In this document: positions 1 to 9,305 of the stretch, in pieces
How positions within the stretch are numbered: the first letter of the stretch is position 1
Layout: the number at the start of each line of letters is the position of its first letter
Assembly: GCA_934120675.1 (NCBI GenBank)
Contig: CAKOUU010000008.1
Location: 1-64,000, forward strand
Source: an uncultured Clostridia bacterium
Lineage (GTDB): Bacteria > Bacillota > Clostridia > TANB77 > CAG-508
Direction of reading: 5' to 3'
DNA length: 64,000 nt
The notes under the pieces: model-generated
What the model saw: the letters and a program-made list of their open reading frames with translations, nothing else
Told to the model about the DNA's origin: nothing
Database searches by the model: none
Made by a program: the position numbers and the translations under genes

Positions 1-17
1 TTCGTTTTTATGTTCTT

Positions 18-38
18 ATTACAGGTTGTTCCTGTAAT
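18..38 (+). terminator. hairpin terminator of an upstream plus-strand unit
   Basis: The sequence ATTACAGG-ttgtt-CCTGTAAT forms an 8-bp hairpin followed by a T-rich tract. It probably ends a transcript entering from before the window. Confidence 0.5.
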
Positions 39-140
39 TTTATATTATCACACTTTTAAATGTAGTTCAACAGTTATCGGCAATGTAATATTTTTGTAAT
101 TTTTTTGAAATAAAATTGTCATATTTCTATAGATCAAATA

Positions 141-195
141 AATAGTTACAATTTACATCTTATAGTAAAAATAAGCAATGTAAATTGTAACTATT
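141..195 (-). terminator. long AT-rich inverted repeat after tcdA
   Basis: An exact 18-bp inverted repeat (141-158 with 178-195) surrounds a 19-nt loop. It lies just past the tcdA stop codon and may end the suf-mnmA-tcdA transcript. Its GTTACAATT core resembles the ends of other palindromes in this window (13162-13459). Confidence 0.5.
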
Positions 196-201
196 AAATA
201 A

Positions 202-950
202 CTAATCTTCTCTAATTATATCTTTTATAATCTCCCCTGCAATAATCAATCCTGCAACAGAAGGCACAAAAGAAATACTTCCAGGAACTTGATTACGAAT
301 ACTACACTTTCTTTTAGTACCCGGAGGGCAAATACAATTTGTCTTACAACTATTTTCAATATTTTCATATGGACGTATCGGCTCTTCTTTTGAATAAACA
401 ACTTTAAGTTTCTTTATTCCTCTATTTCTCAATTCTTTTCTCATAACCTTTGCCAAAGGACATACTGATGTTTTATAAATATCTGTTACTTCAAATTTTG
501 TTGGGTCTAATTTATTACCTGTTCCCATACTTGAAATAATAGGGATATTTAATTTATTAGCTCTTACAACCAATTCAATTTTAGCAGTTACTGTGTCCAC
601 ACTATCTACTATGTAATCAACTGTATCATCTAAAATTTCTTTGCTATCTGGCATAAAAAATTCTTGATATACTTCCACATTGGCATTTGGGTTTATTTCT
701 AAAATTCTTTCCTTTGCAACTTCAACTTTTGGCTTTCCAATTGTTTTTCTAGTTGCAATTATTTGTCTATTCAAATTTGTTAAGCAAATCTTGTCATCAT
801 CTACTAATATAAAATTGCTAACTCCTGCTCTTACAAGTCCTTCTACTACAAATGAGCCAACTCCACCAATTCCAAATACTGCAACTTTTGCATTTTGTAA
901 TTTTTCTATTCCTTCTTTTCCTATCAATAATTCTGTTCTTGAAAATTGAT

Positions 951-957
<7 letters not shown>
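202..957 (-). CDS. tcdA: tRNA threonylcarbamoyladenosine dehydratase (TcdA/CsdL family)
   Basis: This is an E1-like (ThiF fold) enzyme that cyclises t6A37 of tRNA to ct6A in an ATP-dependent dehydration. The nucleotide-binding motif GIGGVGSFV lies near residues 29-37, followed by the acidic VDDD segment and NRQ. The C-terminal half has several cysteines (CPLA, CKTNCICPP, CSIRN), as in this family. At 251 aa it has the normal length. The ATG overlaps the end of mnmA by 7 nt and its ribosome binding site lies inside mnmA, so translation is probably coupled. In some bacteria TcdA works next to a cysteine desulfurase/SufE-type system; a suf operon is just upstream here. Confidence 0.9.
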
Positions 958-2006
<1,049 letters not shown>

Positions 2007-2066
2007 TTTTACCTCCAGTACTGTTACTATTAATTTGGAAACTTTTATTTATTTATTTAATTTTTA

Positions 2067-2098
2067 TTGACATTTTTTTTTATAAGTGTTAATATAAT
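2067..2098 (+). promoter_or_regulatory. promoter of antisense RNA 1
   Basis: TTGACA (2067-2072) is followed 17 nt later by TAATAT (2090-2095), overlapping a TATAAT (2093-2098). The same -35, spacing and -10 region recur at 2972-3003. It faces the peptide gene and would start an RNA near 2103-2106. Confidence 0.6.
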
Positions 2099-2102
2099 AA
2101 TA

Positions 2103-2178
2103 TAAAAGATAAGAGCGTAGCCCTTATCTAGTCGTTTGGTGAGATTTGTCTGAGGGACAGATCTCTATTTTTCTTTTA
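2103..2178 (+). ncRNA. candidate type I antitoxin RNA 1, antisense to the 53-aa peptide gene
   Basis: A plus-strand transcript of about 75 nt is bounded by a sigma-A-like promoter (2067-2098) and a strong intrinsic terminator. The terminator is an 11-bp hairpin at 2141-2165 with GAGAT/ATCTC ends, followed by TATTTTTCTTTT. The RNA is complementary to the peptide gene's terminator and roughly its last 18 codons. That tail-to-tail overlap is the usual arrangement of type I antitoxins such as RatA or SR4. The 5' end is estimated from promoter spacing, not measured. Confidence 0.6.
2107..2129 (-). terminator. terminator of the peptide gene 1 mRNA
   Basis: On the minus strand a 10-bp hairpin (one G-U pair) with a 3-nt loop is followed by TTTTATATT. 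The stop codon of the 53-aa gene lies in the first arm. Confidence 0.6.
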
Positions 2179-2285
2179 GCTGAATAATATCTAAATACAT
2201 ATTTGTGCTTTGAACACATATGTATCAATAATGCAGTTCCTATAAAGAAAGCCATTATGATTAATAAAAATTCTATTAATTTCAT
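2124..2285 (-). CDS. 53-aa single-span membrane peptide, candidate type I toxin (copy 1)
   Basis: The peptide starts MKLIEFLLIMMAFF, has one hydrophobic span (about residues 3-22), then a basic, polar tail with KRKIEIC and DKSH. It is a clear paralogue of the 53-aa peptide at 3029-3190: same length, same span, matching CSK, KRKIEI and DKSH positions. The gene has its own promoter, a folded 126-nt leader and its own terminator, and a convergent antisense RNA covers its 3' end. Short hydrophobic peptides with this architecture in Firmicutes are typically type I toxins acting at the membrane. I do not recognise a named family, so toxicity is inferred from architecture. Confidence 0.7.
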   Translation of the reverse strand: MKLIEFLLIIMAFFIGTALLIHMCSKHKYVFRYYSAKRKIEICPSDKSHQTTR

Positions 2286-2411
2286 AGCCGTCAACCCCTT
2301 TCTTACGTAATTTACATTTAGCTATATAAGCATAAATGCATAGATTAGCAAGCATATAACATAGGCTTACTAGTCTATGCACTTATGCTTGAAAAGGGCG
2401 ACTTCCAAACT
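2286..2411 (-). promoter_or_regulatory. folded 5' leader that masks the Shine-Dalgarno (copy 1)
   Basis: The leader holds a 23-nt stem (2330-2352 with 2366-2388; one mismatch, two G-U pairs) inside an outer stem. The outer stem pairs the leader start (2391-2402) with the ribosome binding site AAAGGGG (2290-2302). The inner hairpin is almost identical to the copy at 3238-3295. The outer arms differ in sequence but keep their ability to pair, which points to selection on RNA structure. Confidence 0.65.
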
Positions 2412-2417
2412 ATCGCA

Positions 2418-2446
2418 ATTGTATCATGTCGTTTTTCAAAAGTCAA
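2418..2446 (-). promoter_or_regulatory. sigma-A promoter of peptide gene 1
   Basis: On the minus strand, TTGACT (2441-2446) and TACAAT (2418-2423) are separated by exactly 17 nt. The expected start is near 2411. Confidence 0.8.
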
Positions 2447-2472
2447 TATTTACTATTAAATTTATTTTGTTT

Positions 2473-2940
2473 TTAATTACAACAATTTATATTTCCAGTT
2501 CCTGTGCTATCATTTTTCTCTAGCATATCTTCAATAGTATGCCAAGCCAAAAGAGCACATTTAACTCTTGCTGGCATATTAGAAACATTTCTAAAAGCTA
2601 TTGCATCTTCCAATTTTTTAAGTTCTTCCTCATCAGTTATCTCTCTTTTTATCATTTCTATAAATGTTTTTATAATCTCTTTTGCTTCTTCAACTGTTTT
2701 ACCTTTTAATGTATCTATCATTATTGATGTTGATGCTTGTGATATTGCACATCCATGTCCTGAAAATGCCATATCTTCTATTTTATTTCCATTTAATTTT
2801 AATTGTAGTGTTATTTCATCTCCGCAATTTGGATTATGCCCTACTTCACAGTAGTCTGCATTTTCTAGTTTCTTTTTGTTGTATGAATTCATACTGTGTT
2901 CCATTATTAGTTCATTGTAAACATCTGTTAACTCGTCCAT
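2473..2940 (-). CDS. sufU: Fe-S cluster assembly protein SufU (zinc-dependent sulfurtransferase)
   Basis: SufU takes sulfur from SufS and passes it to the SufBCD scaffold. The three conserved cysteines are visible: DYCEVG (near 30), SGHGCAIS (near 67) and RVKCALLAW (near 127); the aspartate GDE that helps bind zinc is near residue 41. The extended C-terminus ends in a CC pair. The length of 155 aa fits. The gene sits downstream of sufS but is separated from it by the second antisense/peptide cassette and followed by the first, so the cassettes bracket this single gene. Confidence 0.9.
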   Translation of the reverse strand: MDELTDVYNELIMEHSMNSYNKKKLENADYCEVGHNPNCGDEITLQLKLNGNKIEDMAFSGHGCAISQASTSIMIDTLKGKTVEEAKEIIKTFIEMIKREITDEEELKKLEDAIAFRNVSNMPARVKCALLAWHTIEDMLEKNDSTGTGNINCCN

Positions 2941-2971
2941 TGAAATTTACCTTTCTTTTTTTATTAATTTA

Positions 2972-3003
2972 TTGACAATTTTATTAATTAGTGTTAATAT
3001 AAT
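2972..3003 (+). promoter_or_regulatory. promoter of antisense RNA 2
   Basis: TTGACA (2972-2977), 17 nt, TAATAT (2995-3000) overlapping TATAAT (2998-3003). The same GTGTTAATATAATAATATAA block is found at the first copy. Confidence 0.6.
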
Positions 3004-3007
3004 AATA

Positions 3008-3085
3008 TAAAGAGACAAGAGCAAGCTCTTATCTCATGTGTGGGTGAGATTTATCCATGGGATAGATCTCTATTTTTCTTTTTTT
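3008..3085 (+). ncRNA. candidate type I antitoxin RNA 2
   Basis: A second plus-strand RNA with the same layout as 2103-2178. It ends in an 11-bp hairpin (3046-3056 with 3060-3070) followed by TATTTTTCTTTTTTT. It is complementary to the terminator and the last codons of the 53-aa gene at 3029-3190. Its body differs from RNA 1 in the loop regions, so each antitoxin may act mainly on its own target. The 5' end is estimated. Confidence 0.6.
3012..3035 (-). terminator. terminator of the peptide gene 2 mRNA
   Basis: An 11-bp hairpin (GAGATAAGAGC paired with GCTCTTGTCTC on the minus strand) is followed by TTTATATT. The stop codon lies within the stem. Confidence 0.6.
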
Positions 3086-3190
3086 GGAACAATATTTTAA
3101 TGCATATCTCTTTTTAGAGCAAATATGTACTAGAAACGATAATCCTAAAAAGAAAGCTATTATTATTAATAAAATTTTTATTAACTCCAT
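3029..3190 (-). CDS. 53-aa single-span membrane peptide, candidate type I toxin (copy 2)
   Basis: The peptide starts MELIKILLIIIAFFLG, with a hydrophobic span to about residue 22 and a basic tail (KKRYALKY, KKRKIEI). It is a paralogue of the peptide at 2124-2285. A reading frame that starts upstream in the leader is also open, but the ribosome binding site AAGGAGG directly before this ATG and the shared 53-aa length fix this start. The gene lies between sufS and sufU with its own promoter, folded leader and terminator, so it looks like an independent cassette inside the suf operon. Function is inferred from architecture. Confidence 0.7.
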   Translation of the reverse strand: MELIKILLIIIAFFLGLSFLVHICSKKRYALKYCSKKRKIEIYPMDKSHPHMR

Positions 3191-3319
3191 AGCCGTTAAC
3201 CTCCTTCTTTCGAGATTTACATTTAAGTCATGAAAGACATAAATGCATAGATTAGCAAGCATATAACATAGACTTACTAGTCTATGCACTTATGCCTGAA
3301 GAAGGTTAACTTCCCAACC
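3191..3319 (-). promoter_or_regulatory. folded 5' leader that masks the Shine-Dalgarno (copy 2)
   Basis: The inner stem (3238-3259 with 3273-3295) is nearly identical to copy 1. The outer stem pairs 3298-3310 with 3195-3207 over 13 consecutive pairs (one G-U) and buries the AAGGAGG ribosome binding site completely. Translation would need an opened or processed leader. Confidence 0.7.
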
Positions 3320-3325
3320 GAGAAG

Positions 3326-3354
3326 ATTATAATATATATTTACTTAATAGTCAA
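3326..3354 (-). promoter_or_regulatory. sigma-A promoter of peptide gene 2
   Basis: On the minus strand TTGACT (3349-3354), 17 nt, TATAAT (3326-3331). This is a near-consensus promoter; the expected start is near 3319. Confidence 0.85.
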
Positions 3355-3366
3355 TATTTATTTGAA

Positions 3367-4587
<1,221 letters not shown>

Positions 4588-4590
4588 AAA

Positions 4591-4791
4591 TTATCTCCCA
4601 TCATCTTCTATTTCTGATATTTGTTGATTTTCGTTACATTCTTGTGTATATACAATTTTCTTTTCTTCTGAAAAAGCTTTTTCTATTTCATCATAATTTG
4701 GTTCAATAGGATTTATTTTAATGTTTTGGTATTTTATCATATTTTTCCATGTTCCCATAAATTCATCCATAAACTCTCTTGAATTCTTCAT
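4591..4791 (-). CDS. small hypothetical protein in the suf operon
   Basis: A 66-aa, mostly charged protein (starts MKNSREFMDEFMGTW) with one cysteine and an acidic C-terminus ending EIEDDGR. It has a good ribosome binding site (AAGGAGAAAG) and sits 33 nt after sufD and 3 nt before sufS, so it is almost certainly cotranscribed with them. I do not recognise it. Position suggests an accessory of SufD or SufS. Confidence 0.7.
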   Translation of the reverse strand: MKNSREFMDEFMGTWKNMIKYQNIKINPIEPNYDEIEKAFSEEKKIVYTQECNENQQISEIEDDGR

Positions 4792-4824
4792 TAAATCTTT
4801 CTCCTTAAAATTACAATTATATTA

Positions 4825-5947
4825 TTAATCTAACCTCTTATCAATTTCTTGTAAAATTTCTTCTCTCAATTCTTCATTTTCAATTTTCTCTAAAATTTGA
4901 TTAAATCTAGCTCTAACCATCAATTTCATAGCCTCTTTAAGTTCAAATCCTCTACTCATAATATAGAACAATTCTTTTTCTCCAATTTTTCCGGCTGAAC
5001 TTGAATGGTTACCTTCAACCTCTTCTTCAGAGCAAAGTAACATTGGTAAAGCAATTGATTTTGCTGTATCTGATAATAACATACAAGCCTCATTTTCATT
5101 TCCAGTAGCCTTTTTACATCCTTTTTTAAAATCAATTGTTCCTTTAAAATGTTTTTTAGATGTATCCTTTAAAGCTCCTTGAACTTCTATATCAATATTA
5201 GATTTTTTACCTCTTAATTCACCTATATAATTTAAGTCAAAAACTTGATTTTCTTTTCCTAAATAAATTGTGTTTAGTTGATTATCACAATTATCCCCTT
5301 GTAAATTAGAATAATAATTTGTAATGCTGTGCTTTCCACCAAAATCAACAATTGTATAATTAATTTTTGCATTTTCTTCAAAATCATTTTCAATTGCTAA
5401 AAAGTTATTTGATTTTGTATTCATTAAATTAACCAATACAATGTTTAATTCTGCATTTTTTTCAGCTCTTGCTTTTATTATCCCATTGTGATAATTTTCA
5501 TTTTCTTGGTTTGAAATGTATTTTATTATTATTGTTGATTTTGTGTTTTCATTTGCAATTATTTCTATATTGTCTATTAATACAGAATTTTCATTATCAA
5601 AATTAAAATCTATTTCCGCTTCTATTTTCTCTTCTTTTATATCAGAACATTCACATAATTTTGGCATAACCTCTTCATTTTGATTACTATTTATGTTTAA
5701 TTTAATTTTTTGATTAGCTCCGTGTTTTTACTTGATTTGTAAGTTCTTCACTTAAACCATAAACTAAATCTATATTTGTATTATCTGCATTTTGTTCTAT
5801 ATCTATTCTAGATGTGTCACCAATTATTGTTACATTTTCAAATGATGGTATAACTTCTGGAACTTCAATATTTTCTAGTTTTATATTGTTTATTCTGAAG
5901 TTTTTTGCTGTTCTAACCGGTGTTTCATTTAATTTTAAACTTTCCAT
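4825..5947 (-). pseudogene. sufD: sufD, Fe-S assembly scaffold subunit, broken by one extra base
   Basis: SufD partners SufB and SufC in the scaffold complex. Two frames are needed. The N-terminal 77 codons run from 5947 to 5714 and end NQVKTRS-stop; the remaining frame is open from just after this point and includes an internal ATG at 5667. The C-terminal part has the SufD signature (NHSSSAGKIGEKELFYIMSRG). Removing one base near 5720-5730, for example the C in ACACGGAGC, gives an uninterrupted protein of about 373 aa (NQVKTGANQ). A sequencing indel, a recent mutation or two separate chains are all possible. sufB, sufC and sufS are intact, so loss would be surprising. Confidence 0.75.
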
Positions 5948-5963
5948 TAATTTTTCCTTTCTG

Positions 5964-6170
5964 AATTTTTTCGGGATTTGGGGACGGGTCTTTAATCCCG
6001 AAATATTTTTCTTTCTTATTCCTCAATTGTTATATATTAATATTTAAAGAAAAAGTCCCAAAGGAAGACCCAAAGTAGCATTTTTTCTGAAAATATTAAT
6101 ATATAACAATTGTAAAAAAAATTTATAAAAATTTTGGGATTAATGACCCGTCCCCAAATCCCGAATTTTT
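5964..6170. repeat. nested inverted-repeat element between sufB and sufD
   Basis: Nearly the whole sufB-sufD gap is one inverted repeat. The outer arms (5964-6003 with 6131-6170) carry GGGATTTGGGGACGGGTC and its complement; the sufB stop codon falls in one arm. It belongs to the GGGACG repeat family also seen at 32100-32240, 40581-40647 and 55981-56075. In RNA it would form a very long hairpin between the two cistrons. Confidence 0.85.
6024..6112. repeat. AT-rich stem with conserved 45-nt loop (module copy A)
   Basis: Perfect 22-bp arms (6024-6045 with 6091-6112) enclose a loop that shares AAAAGNCC, AGG and AGACCC with the loop at 51521-51564. Inside each loop a further A-rich/T-rich stem can form. 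It is nested within the GGGACG inverted repeat here, but in different outer arms at the second site. Confidence 0.65.
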
Positions 6171-7569
6171 ATCCTATTGCTCCTTCTAATTCTAAGTTAA
6201 TAAGATTATTCATTTCAACTGCATATTCTACTGGTAATTCCTTTGCTATTGGATGTGCAAAACCTCTTACTATCATAGCCTTTGCGTCTTCCTCTGATAG
6301 TCCTCTGCTCATTAAATAGAATATTGTTTTATCACTTATTTTCCCTATTTTAGCTTCGTGTGAAAATTCAACTTCATCTGTTCTTATGTCATTTGTTGGT
6401 ATTGTGTCTGAAACTGATATCTCGTCTAACATAAGTGATTCACATGATACTGATGATTTTGAATTTTTTGCATTTTCATTTATTCTTACCAAACTTCTAT
6501 ATGTGCATTTTCCACCGTTTTTTGATATTGATTTTGCATTTACAACACTTGATGTATTTGGTGCATTATGAATTACTTTAAATCCGTTGTCTAGGTTTTG
6601 TCCTCCACCCGCAAAAGATATTCCTGTAAATTCTGTTTTTGCACCTTCTCCATTTAGTATGCTCATTGGATATAGCATTGATATTTTTGACCCAAATGAA
6701 CCTGATACCCAGTCCATTTTTGCATTTTTTCCTACTATTGCTTTTTTTGTATTTAAGTTAAGCATATTTTTTGACCAGTTTTCTATTGTTGAATATCTTA
6801 AATAAGCATTGTCTGCTACATATAGTTCAACACATCCTGCATGTAGATTTACTTTATTGTATTTTGGTGCTGAACATCCTTCTATAAAGTGTAAACTTGC
6901 TCCTTCTTCTACAATTATTAATGTGTGTTCAAATTGTCCAGCCTCTGGTGAATTTAGTCTAAAGTATGATTGCAATGGAACATCTACTTTTACTCCTTTT
7001 GGTACATATACAAACGAACCGCCTGACCATACTGCTCCATGTAATGCAACAAATTTGTGGTCATATACTGGTACACATTTCATAAAGTGTGATTTTACTA
7101 ATTCTGGATATTCTCTTACTGCTGTTTCCATATCTGTATAAATCACACCTTGTTTTATTAATTCTTCTTTCATACTATGGTAAACAACTTCTGAATCATA
7201 TTGTGCTCCAACACCTGCAAGTGATGTCTTTTCCGCTTCTGGTATTCCCAATTTGTCAAATGTATCTTTAATATCTTCTGGAACATCATCCCATGAACTA
7301 TTTAATTTTGACTTTGGTCTTACATATGTTGCGATTTCGTCCATATTTAATTCTGATAAATCTGGTCCCCATGTTGGCATTTCTAAGTTGTTATATACCT
7401 CTAATGCTTTTAGTCTAAACTCTCTCATCCAGTCTGGGTCGTTTTTTTGTTTTGATATTTCTTCTATTATTTCCGGTGTTAAACCTTTTTTTATTTTAAA
7501 GTCGTATTCATCTTTGTTTTTTATATCATAGATATTTCTATTTATTTCTTCTAAATTTGTTTTTGACAT
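6169..7569 (-). CDS. sufB: Fe-S cluster assembly scaffold SufB
   Basis: SufB is the core of the SufBC2D scaffold on which clusters form. The 466-aa length matches the family. Recognisable parts are the PTWGPDLSEL segment near 70, the beta-helix core with GCSAPKYNKVNLHAGCVELY (near 233-252), and the C-terminal SHEAKIGKISDKTIFYLMSRGL that binds SufC. The putative cluster-ligand cysteine region CTYRS is present. sufC lies upstream beyond a small plus-strand gene, and sufD lies downstream across the inverted repeat. Confidence 0.95.
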   Translation of the reverse strand: MSKTNLEEINRNIYDIKNKDEYDFKIKKGLTPEIIEEISKQKNDPDWMREFRLKALEVYNNLEMPTWGPDLSELNMDEIATYVRPKSKLNSSWDDVPEDIKDTFDKLGIPEAEKTSLAGVGAQYDSEVVYHSMKEELIKQGVIYTDMETAVREYPELVKSHFMKCVPVYDHKFVALHGAVWSGGSFVYVPKGVKVDVPLQSYFRLNSPEAGQFEHTLIIVEEGASLHFIEGCSAPKYNKVNLHAGCVELYVADNAYLRYSTIENWSKNMLNLNTKKAIVGKNAKMDWVSGSFGSKISMLYPMSILNGEGAKTEFTGISFAGGGQNLDNGFKVIHNAPNTSSVVNAKSISKNGGKCTYRSLVRINENAKNSKSSVSCESLMLDEISVSDTIPTNDIRTDEVEFSHEAKIGKISDKTIFYLMSRGLSEEDAKAMIVRGFAHPIAKELPVEYAVEMNNLINLELEGAIG

Positions 7570-7591
7570 TTTATATAGTCCTTTCTAAAAC

Positions 7592-7620
7592 TTGCATTTT
7601 ATGTAAAATTGTGGTATAAT
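7592..7620 (+). promoter_or_regulatory. promoter of the 72-aa membrane protein gene
   Basis: TTGCAT, 17 nt, TATAAT, with TGTGG directly before the -10 box. The pattern recurs at 46912-46940. Confidence 0.75.
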
Positions 7621-7652
7621 ATTTTTATAAAAAACTTAAGGAGGTCACTTAT

Positions 7653-7871
7653 ATGAAAGAAAGTTATTTAACTCGGGGCATTTTTTATGGTATCGTAGGA
7701 CTTATACTTACTATTTTTTCACTTTGTGTTTATTTTCTAGAGATACCTTTTATGTCCGAATCAATTAAGTTTCCTTGTACAGGATGCTTAGTTGCTATTG
7801 CAATATCTAATATTGTCAAGTGTATCATTTCTTTAGTATTTCACTATGACGCAACCTATTATCCATTCTAG
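7653..7871 (+). CDS. small two-span membrane protein, unknown function
   Basis: A 72-aa protein with a hydrophobic segment at about residues 9-29 and another at about 44-63, and a cysteine-containing loop (FPCTGC). It has a clear ribosome binding site (AAGGAGG), its own promoter and a following hairpin. It runs opposite to the suf genes between sufC and sufB, so it splits the operon without sharing its transcript. I do not recognise the family. Confidence 0.75.
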   Translation: MKESYLTRGIFYGIVGLILTIFSLCVYFLEIPFMSESIKFPCTGCLVAIAISNIVKCIISLVFHYDATYYPF

Positions 7872-7877
7872 GTGGCC

Positions 7878-7908
7878 GGGGTAATAATCATTTTTTTGAT
7901 TATTACCC
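7878..7908 (+). terminator. convergent terminator between the 72-aa gene and sufC
   Basis: A 12-bp perfect hairpin (GGGTAATAATCA with TGATTATTACCC) has a 7-nt loop. It touches the sufC stop codon and can serve both directions. Confidence 0.7.
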
Positions 7909-8642
7909 TATTTATATTGTGCATACCCATTTTCTTCAATTTCAGAAGCCAATTCTTGTCCTCCTGTTTTAACAATTTTTCCATTAACCAAAACATGAAC
8001 ATAATCAACTTTCAAGCTATGCAAAATTTTTGTATTATGAGTAATAATTAAAACTGCATTATTCTCATTTTTAAACATCTCAATACCTTTTGAAACAGTC
8101 TTAATTGCATCAACATCAAGTCCTGAATCTGTTTCATCAAGAATTGCAAGTTTTGGATTTAAAACAAGCATTTGTAAAATCTCATTTTTCTTTTTCTCTC
8201 CACCTGAAAATCCAACATTTAAACTTCTTTCCATGTTTTTAGGATTCATATTTAATTCTTCCATATATTTTTTCAACTCATCTTTAAATTGAAATATTTT
8301 AACAGGTTGTCCTGTAATTTTATTTTTAGCATATTTTAAGAAATTTGTAACTGAAACTCCTGGTATTTCTTCTGGTAATTGGAATGACATAAATATTCCT
8401 TTTCTTGCAATTTCATCAGTTCTTGATTTTGTAATATCTTCACCATCAAATGTTATTGTTCCATTTGTTTTTGTGTATTCTGGGTTATTTAATATTGCAT
8501 TTGCTGTTGTTGTTTTTCCTGAACCATTTGGTCCCATTATTACATGAATTTCTCCTCTTTTAATATTTAAATCTATTCCTTTTAATATTTCTTTTTCTCC
8601 TGCGTTTACATGTAAATCTTTTATTTCTAATAAATTACTCAT
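7908..8642 (-). CDS. sufC: Fe-S assembly ATPase SufC
   Basis: SufC is the ABC-type ATPase that drives SufBD. Walker A GPNGSGKTT lies near 38-46, the Q-loop near MSFQLPEEIPG, the signature NVGFSGGEKKK near 143 and Walker B LAILDETDSGLD near 165, a form typical of SufC. The length of 244 aa is standard. The gene starts 4 nt after the DtxR-like regulator and is thus the first structural suf gene. Confidence 0.95.
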   Translation of the reverse strand: MSNLLEIKDLHVNAGEKEILKGIDLNIKRGEIHVIMGPNGSGKTTTANAILNNPEYTKTNGTITFDGEDITKSRTDEIARKGIFMSFQLPEEIPGVSVTNFLKYAKNKITGQPVKIFQFKDELKKYMEELNMNPKNMERSLNVGFSGGEKKKNEILQMLVLNPKLAILDETDSGLDVDAIKTVSKGIEMFKNENNAVLIITHNTKILHSLKVDYVHVLVNGKIVKTGGQELASEIEENGYAQYK

Positions 8643-8646
8643 TGTT

Positions 8647-9102
8647 TTAAATCCTTTCTTTTTTTATTGTTCTCCTTGCACAACATCTACATTTTTCTTT
8701 ATTGATATCATAATCACAGTCTAAATTTGTTAGTCCAAGTTCTTTATGCACATATTTTGCCAATTTGTTTATTGTCTTATCCGATATTGCTAATTTTATT
8801 TTTTCCGCTTCGCTTTTTGCTTCTTCTTCGTCTAAATTAAGTACATCTTTTAAAAACACATACATTATGTCATATGCTTCTAGAATTTTTTTTGCTAGGT
8901 CTTCACCTTTTTCTGTTAGTTCTATGGTTCCATATGATTCATAATTTACCAGTCCACTATCTTTTAAATTGTAAATTGCTTTGTTTACACTTGGTTTTGT
9001 ACAGTTCATTTTTTTTGCAATGTCTGTTACTCTTATGTTTCCATTTTGCTGTTTTAATATGTACATTGTTTTCAAGTATTCTTCTGATGATTTTGATATC
9101 AT
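8647..9102 (-). CDS. DtxR-fold regulator with a C-terminal cysteine cluster, leader gene of the suf operon
   Basis: A winged-helix protein of 151 aa starting MISKSSEEYLKTMYIL, the usual DtxR/MntR opening. The recognition helix is near 33-45 (CTKPSVNKAI). The dimer segment that in DtxR holds the metal ligands (Cys102, Glu105, His106 in the EACRLEH block) reads EAEKIKLAIS here, so those ligands are missing. Instead four cysteines gather at the end (LDC, KCRCC; residues 129, 138, 140, 141). It is first in the suf operon behind a promoter with a perfect palindrome. I infer an autoregulated suf repressor that may sense Fe-S status rather than ferrous iron. The start at 9102 is chosen for its GAGAGG ribosome binding site; an ATG 7 codons upstream is less well placed. 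Confidence 0.8.
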   Translation of the reverse strand: MISKSSEEYLKTMYILKQQNGNIRVTDIAKKMNCTKPSVNKAIYNLKDSGLVNYESYGTIELTEKGEDLAKKILEAYDIMYVFLKDVLNLDEEEAKSEAEKIKLAISDKTINKLAKYVHKELGLTNLDCDYDINKEKCRCCARRTIKKERI

Positions 9103-9181
9103 TTTTATCCTCTCTTTTTTCATTTTTTTATTAATATTTTATTGTTTACATTATTTGAAAATTTATCTTTATATTTTAAAT

Positions 9182-9228
9182 ATGTTAACTACGGTTAACA
9201 TTATACTCTCATATGTAATGTTTGTCAA
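9182..9228 (-). promoter_or_regulatory. suf operon promoter with palindromic operator
   Basis: On the minus strand TTGACA (9223-9228), 17 nt, TATAAT (9200-9205) is a consensus promoter. The palindrome ATGTTAAC-TACG-GTTAACAT (plus strand 9182-9201) overlaps the -10 box and start site, where a repressor would block transcription. The DtxR-like first gene is the obvious candidate. Confidence 0.8.
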
Positions 9229-9245
9229 GGCTAACAGTCAAAAAA

Positions 9246-9279
9246 ATGACACATTTTGCTAATTTTTAGCATGTGTCAT
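9246..9279 (-). terminator. terminator of the HAD phosphatase gene
   Basis: Outer arms ATGACACA/TGTGTCAT and an inner TGCTAA/TTAGCA stem are followed by T residues on the minus strand. Confidence 0.65.
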
Positions 9280-9305
9280 TTTTATTTATATATTTCAATA
9301 AAAAA

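Noticed and set aside
2191..2382. Open minus-strand frame through leader 1 starting MHRLVSLCYML
   Set aside because: It translates the conserved RNA hairpin; the near-identical start in both copies reflects structure, it lacks a ribosome binding site, and the 53-aa frame with AAAGGGG is the better gene.
5714..5947. Independent small 77-aa gene upstream of sufD
   Set aside because: Its sequence and position fit the SufD N-terminus, and one-base repair joins it to the rest.
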